NCBI GenBank assembly: GCA_023055355.1
Contig: JALJCS010000022.1
Span: 6,185,001 to 6,249,000, forward strand
Direction of reading: 5' to 3'
DNA: 64,000 nt
DNA from: Agelaius tricolor
Taxonomy: Eukaryota; Chordata; Aves; Passeriformes; Icteridae
Shown: one piece after another, positions 58,250-64,000 of the stretch
How positions within the stretch are numbered: the first letter of the stretch is position 1
Layout of the letters: every line of letters starts with the position of its first letter
Program-made: the position numbers and the translations under genes
Notes under the pieces: generated by a model
The model's input: only the letters and a program-made list of their open reading frames with translations
Database searches by the model: none
Told to the model about the DNA's origin: nothing

Positions 58250-61200
58250 GTCTGCTTCAGGTTATTTCCCAGCATCAGACAAGTGGCTGTAAGCAGCACC
58301 TTCCCTCAAGGTCAGCTAAAACATTGAAAAAACCCAGGGTAAATATGTGTGCAGTCTCTCTGGCACTGGGATGAAACATCCCCTGCCCAGGGCTCTGCTC
58401 ACCTGGGGCCTCTCCATCCCTTTGTGTTTTTAGGCTCTGCCAGTGCAGATGGTCCCAAGGCTGGGGTGATGACAGTGCAGGGGTGTTCTGGCACTGCAGC
58501 CAGGAGACAGGAGGGGTCTGTGCCTGCAGGACGGGGTGGCCCCTGCTGCCATCCCTGGAGGGGACCCACACCAGTGACACACAGGTGTCAGTGGGCTGTG
58601 GCACCTCGTGGTGATGTGAGCTGCCCCTTTGGTTGTGTTTGGTGTGGAAAATGGGTGAATGAGCCCATTGGAGCCCCTTTCAGAGCCCTCACAGCTGCTC
58701 CCACAGCTTGAACTGACCCTTTCTGGAGAAGTTCATGGCAGGTTCCTGCCCTGCTCCTCCAGGAGGGCCAAAGCCACAACACTGCCAGGGAATGGTGCCC
58801 AGCAAGGAGGTTTAGAAACGTTCAGAATGACAACATTCCCCTGAGTCACTCCAGCTGGAGTGGTGGGGGCTCTGCTGGTGTGGGCAGGGGGGATGCAGAG
58901 CCCCAGCTCCCCCTGACAGCAGCTCCAGAGCCATTCCCTGCTTGCCTCCCACCCTGCTGTCCTCAGCTTGACTTTTTCCATGTTCTGAGGCATCCCTGCT
59001 GCCCCTCACCTCACTGATCTGTTTGGGTAGTTAATAATTCCCTAATGAGCTGTCACTACCTGCACCACTGTCCTGCTGCATGCACCCCTCTCCTCAAGGC
59101 CACTCCTTGGTCAAATACAGAATATTTTGGGCTTATATGGCAGAAAATCAGGAACCTTCACATACTACTGGGAATGTTTGTCATGCCCTGGAAGCCCATA
59201 AAAGCCCTGCCATGGCCCACTGCCCCCCAGGCTGTCAGTGCATGCCCCAGCCCTTCTGTGGGTGCCAATTGCCCCTGCCTGGCTGCTGGCCCCACAGGTG
59301 AGCTCCAAGGAATGAGCTGGGCTGTGATCATGAAGGTGTTAGTGCAAAACCAGGCTCCTGCTGTGCTGCAGAGCTCAGTTCCTCAGATGGTCGCTGGGTA
59401 GCAGCACAAAGAACAGAATTTCAGCTTTACCTCCCTCGTTCAGGCAATAGATGCGACCGAGAGCAGGGCAGAGAGCCAAGTAAATAACAAGGTCTCAGTA
59501 ACAAGAGAAATCCAGCCTGCCTTTCTCTGATTGAAGAAGCCCTGCTGAGATAAATGCTCCAATCCATCTCTTCTCTGAAACAGGAGCTGAAAAGTGGGTC
59601 AGATCCTGCTGCTGGCAGTGCTGCATTTGGGGAGGTCTCTGCCAGGAGCTGACAAACGACTGGAGCGATCAGAAAAAAATCAACTTTGCTTCTCACAACA
59701 GAGTGCACTGAAATCATGGCTTCTGCAGGGAGGAAGATTGTGGTGGACAAGGAGGAGGGGTGAGAGGCAGCAGGAGGCAGCACATGTAGAACCCCACAGC
59801 CAGCCCTGGTCTTGCTGAACTCCAAAGTCACCACTGCTGGCATTTGTGTCCTCGTGTCACCTTTTCTTCCAGGACATTGTTTGTCTCTTCTTCCCTGAGG
59901 TGGTGAACTTTCTTCCTCTCCATCCCTAACAAGCAAGGCAATGTACAGAAGCAAAAGGTGAACAAAGTTAATCTGAAATGCCCCAATGGGAAAGCTTAGA
60001 GGTTTTTAAGACTGCTTGGTTTATATAAGAACTTATTGGAAACTGGCACAAACAAGTGCCTATCTACTCTGAGATACCGGAGCAGATGTGACAGAGTGGA
60101 AAAGCCTTTTCCCTGCCAGAGTATTTGCTGGAGATTTGATAACAAGGTGCCATTGTACAACAGTGGGTAAAGGTCCAGAGTAGAAAGGAGAGAGAAGAGG
60201 CCTCCAGGCAGTGCAGGGCTCTGCCTGTGTGGGCTGCAGCTCCTGCACCGACCCTCCTGCCTGCAGACAGCAGGGAGAGCTGGTTGGATTCAGTGGGCAG
60301 GCAGCAGGCAGCTCTCCTGTGTTGTTTTCCTTCTCTGCAAGCCCTGACAGACTGTCTTATCCCTTCATTTCTGTTAGAGGCTGAAATCTCCTAGCTTTTC
60401 TCTGCACTGCTGGGGAGAACATTAAATTCAGCAATCCAAATGCACATTTATAATCTGTGCCACAATGTGAAACTTAAGTACAAGATCTTCAATTTTTAAT
60501 ATTGGTACTGACAAATTTCAGTATTTCCTGTGAATTTCATTCATGCTGGTCGTAATTCCCACTATATACTAATACTGTGTGGTTCACAAACATGAATACT
60601 GAATGTTTTTGCAAACACATGTGGTTTGGAATGGTGGCTATTGAATAAAATTTCAAATTGCATCATTTCACTATAAATCCTTAACACATGAAGAAGCCTG
60701 TGACCCACCCTTAAAAGTAATGGCCTTATTTGTCTTGGTTCTGAAATGACAAGCAGCTGGTTTTCTGTAGCCAAGGGAGGATGGGAATATTTGGGCTGCA
60801 TTCTCTTGTTCTCAAAATTCACCTGCAGCTTTTTTTTCCCTCTACCAAAGAAAACTCAACAAAAGTCATTCAGACACAGAAAACATATCAAAGCAATAAC
60901 TGCATCTTTACCCTGACATGGAAATAACTCTCCCACAATCCTCCCAAAGAACTTAAATGGCAATTTATCCTAAAAACCTTTACAAAGCTCATAGGAGCAG
61001 ACAGGTTTGATCAAATAAGAGAAATATCCTTTAACCGTGTCAATGGGATCCCAGTTCCTTTCTCCACTCCAAGTTGCTATCAATTGTTATTTCACATCAA
61101 GGTTTAGAGAGATACCAGCACCTTGAAGTTCCCTTTAGCTGCTTGTATTCTGCAATATAATTTATTCTTCACATGTGCCTTCCCAGCTCCCTCCCCAGTG

Positions 61201-63544
61201 GTGGCCACAGGCTGTGGGTGCTTTCATTTATCACAGCCAGCCTGAAACCCAGTGCCAGAGCCAGAACAGGCAGGAGCTGCTCTCCTCATCTCCCCTCTCC
61301 CCTCCTGCTACCCTTTTCCAACAGAGTTGCTTTTAGCTCATTTATCTGCCTGTTGGGGTGATATGTAATCAGAGCAGGAGTCCTGATGGGAAATACAAAG
61401 TGATCCTTCAGAGGGGCTGCCTTTGGAAGCCAATCAAGCAAGTGCTGCAGCTGCCCCTGTCACTGGCTGTGCCCCCTGCCCTGAGCCTGGCAGCCCCAGA
61501 CAAACAGGAAGAGCCTCTGGGATGCTCACAGCCCATCTTGCTTTAGTGAAATCTCACAGTATTTGTGTCAGTACAGGCTGACTCCTCCACCCCCCTGTCC
61601 AGGGGACCCTGGTTTAGTGTTTCCACAGAGGTCTAAGTCCCCGCCACTGACTGGGAAAAGGTGGCACCTTTGCTGTAGTCAGAACCCCCACTCTCAACCA
61701 AAATAAAAATTGCTTTAATTCGTCCATCTCTAATGCCAGCACTGCCCAAAGACTGAAAAAAAAATCAATTCTTCATTAGGAAAAGTAGAGCCAGACTCAA
61801 AGTCCTAATAAATGACATCTGTACAATAACATGGAAACCTGGTTTATCCCAGGTCTGCTCTCCCCAAAGGATTTAAACTGCTGAGATCAGAGAGATGTCC
61901 CTTGGAACCACCAAGACAAGGCAAAAGGTCACATCTTCCCACAAAATTCTTGTTAGTTATAGTTTTCCACATCTGTTTGTATGTCCTCCCACTCAACCTA
62001 AACCTGGAACTAATCTTATTATAAAGAGAACAAAACTCATTTATTCCCAAGTTTGGATTCTGAAAACAAGTTTTTTCCACAAAAAGGAGGCCAAATAAGT
62101 AGGCAAGATGGAGATCTCCTACCCTGAAGGTGGATGAAATGCTGTAGAATTCATCTACACACAAAAACCAGCTGGTGGAAGTGCAAATACAAACCAGAGA
62201 GGGAGGAATGAAAGCACCCAGTGGGCCCAGGCAGGAATACCTACAGCAGAGCAGGGAACTGGGAAAAGCCTCCAGCACTAAAGCCCTTCTGCTTTGCTGG
62301 CCAACGTGAGCCTGTGAGCACCTGCTTCATATCAGGGCAGGATTCACAGGGTCAGTCCAGCAGATGCCAGTGCCAGTTTCACCATTCCTGGGGTTAGTTT
62401 CAGAAATCAGTTTGCTTTTTAAAGAAAAAAGACCCAACCCCTCATTCTAGGTGACAGGCTAGAAACTGATAGCAGGAGGTCAAGAGGCACAGAGGGGTAA
62501 CAGGTGCCTCACACTCATCAGGCTGCACTGAAAGTTGAATTTTTTGGGTTCAGGGTTACCTGTGGCACAAATGAGGGAATGCAGAACCAGGAACAGCATC
62601 AGCTCAGTGGGAGCCCCCCCACCACACAAACACACTCATTCTCTGTAGGAGCAGACATTCTTGAAAATGCAACTATGGAAGCAAGAAGATGTTAGAATTG
62701 TGACTAAGATTTGACTCTGGGGTGCTTATTCCAGCCTCTCATAGTCTGTGTAAAAATTAGGAAAAAGACCCTGAAGGCAAAAAAACCCCATGCATAATTC
62801 CTTAACAATCAACTGGTAAAATATTGCCTGCCAAATAGGATCCCCAAATTTGCTCTGATTTGTACAAGGCATTCATTCAGGTTTGGTTCTTGCAAAAGCC
62901 ATAAAAGATCCTTCTTCATACACCTCCACAAAGGAGTGGAATCCTAGGAATGAGCACTCCAGTCCAAGACAGTTACCAGTCCTAGTGACAGCCAGCTAGC
63001 ACTATGCATGATGTAAAACAAAAACTTCAGATTCCTTTAAATGCTTGAATTAAACTGAAGTATTTACAGTGCCTTATGTCAGTGAAATACTCATTCACAA
63101 TTCTTTGAGTACAAAGAATCTTTTTGCCATCAGTTCCTCACTTATTTCTCTCACAAGACAAATAAAACAAGTGACTTCACATTACAGAGCTCGTCACTCA
63201 GAGACAAGGATCTGTTTATACTTGCATTGATCATTAAAAAAAATGTTCTTACAACATAAAATAGCACTGAGGATTCCAGACAAGCTACTCTGAGGGGCTG
63301 GGGAATGACTCTTTACATGTGATTCCACCCTGGAACTTTGGAAGAGTTTTTATTTTAGTGATTAAAATTTTACTAGGGTGCCTGCATGCATCCACACACT
63401 TCAGTACATAAACACCAGGCAGATGCAAAAAAAAGCAGCACTGGATAATCTGGTAGGAATTAGGGCAAAAAATGCAGAGTGAAATTTACCTTTCTGCTGC
63501 CAGTGCTAGTATTTGCCTTTCTTGTTTTTCCAGAGTTCAGGTGA

Positions 63545-63620
63545 CAAACCTGTATATAAACAACCTGCAAACCCCAGTGTTTATATACAACCTGTATACA
63601 AACAACCCTGCAAACCCCAA
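63545..63620. repeat. Composite direct and inverted repeat
   Basis: The unit CCTGTATATAAACAACCTGC is repeated about 41 bases later as CCTGTATACAAACAACCCTGC-like sequence, each followed by AAACCCCA. In addition TGTATATAAAC (63551-63561) has its exact reverse complement at 63579-63589. Confidence 0.8.
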
Positions 63621-63827
63621 TGGAGATTCCAGGGTGAGGAACCACTCCTGTGCTCTGAACACCTGCTGAGAACTGGCACTGCAGAGGACACAGGAGCAAC
63701 TTCAGACAAGCAACATACACAGCACATTCACCAAGGACAGTGCAGACAGGTTGCTCAGGTTAGCAACTCTGGCTCTGAAAGGAAATGCTTTTTGCTCAGA
63801 AAGAACACATAGGCATAAGATATATTC

Positions 63828-63833
63828 TTTATT
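63828..63833 (-). promoter_or_regulatory. Reverse-strand poly(A) signal, possible 3' end of the next gene
   Basis: TTTATT on the plus strand reads AATAAA on the minus strand. Conserved synteny predicts DCLRE1A on the minus strand to the right, so this may be its last poly(A) signal. No DCLRE1A coding sequence is visible, so the assignment is an inference. Confidence 0.3.
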
Positions 63834-64000
63834 TTAAAAAAGATCACTAAAAAAAAGAGCAAAAAACCTTGAGCAGAATGTAGAAGTGTCTTTTGTAAAC
63901 AATTGTCTGAAGTACATATGCTGCAGGAGCCCACGTCAATACTCTCTCATAAGGTAAGTTTTTTTAACAATATTTAAATCACAATAGTCAGTTCTGCCTC

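Larger units (their letters stand above)
52637..63800. other. Region downstream of PLEKHS1, no gene supported
   Basis: About 11 kb including the PLEKHS1 3' untranslated region. Some stretches, such as 56.2-57.4 and 58.3-59.4 kb, are GC-richer and show longer open frames on both strands, but these overlap one another and match no protein I recognise. No clear poly(A) signal for PLEKHS1 close to its stop was found. Confidence 0.6.

Noticed and set aside
59427..59954. 175-codon minus-strand open frame downstream of PLEKHS1
   Set aside because: Composition is that of non-coding GC-richer DNA, there are no splice-site or domain cues, and it resembles no expected neighbour, including the DCLRE1A C-terminus.
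61844..62278. 144-codon minus-strand open frame
   Set aside because: Tested as a possible DCLRE1A exon, but it lacks the metallo-beta-lactamase or beta-CASP motifs and the conserved C-terminal segment.

Overview
This is a window of vertebrate nuclear DNA, most likely from a bird and probably a songbird. Genes are split into short exons with GT-AG introns. The recognisable interspersed repeats are tails of the avian CR1 LINE, plus one LTR-like insertion that resembles repeats I associate with passerines. The encoded proteins align along their length with mammalian NRAP, CASP7 and PLEKHS1, and these three neighbours occur in the same order and orientation on human chromosome 10q25 (established knowledge, recalled and not searched).

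Layout. Positions 1-10508, minus strand: the 5' part of NRAP, with the start codon, a complete LIM domain and the first nebulin-like repeats; the gene runs off the left edge inside exon 10. Positions 10509-16250: the divergent intergenic spacer, holding a long TCTCC microsatellite. Positions 16250-17170: a GC-rich, CpG-rich block with GC boxes, a perfect interferon-stimulated response element and two minisatellites, taken as the CASP7 promoter and untranslated first exon. Positions 17983-37022, plus strand: CASP7, six coding exons encoding 309 residues with intact catalytic His and Cys; its first intron is about 15 kb and holds a CTCF-type motif, a 20-bp-stem hairpin, CR1 fragments and the LTR-like insertion. 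Positions 41601-52636, plus strand: PLEKHS1, thirteen coding exons encoding 463 residues (PH domain, tyrosine-motif linker, C-terminal PDZ-like segment). Positions 52637-64000 hold no exon I can support; a reverse-strand poly(A) signal near 63830 fits the 3' end of the next gene, expected to be DCLRE1A.

The three genes do not form a pathway. NRAP is a striated-muscle actin-anchoring scaffold, CASP7 an executioner apoptotic protease, and PLEKHS1 a phosphoinositide-signalling adaptor. Their grouping is conserved vertebrate synteny. I found no CRISPR array, operon or new multi-gene system. The most interesting points are regulatory (ISRE, minisatellites, CTCF motif, hairpin) and protein-level (PDZ-like end and YxxM motif of PLEKHS1; altered exosite and linker, and a GC-rich last exon, in CASP7). 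Splice sites were called by reading frame, homology and GT-AG context, without RNA evidence.
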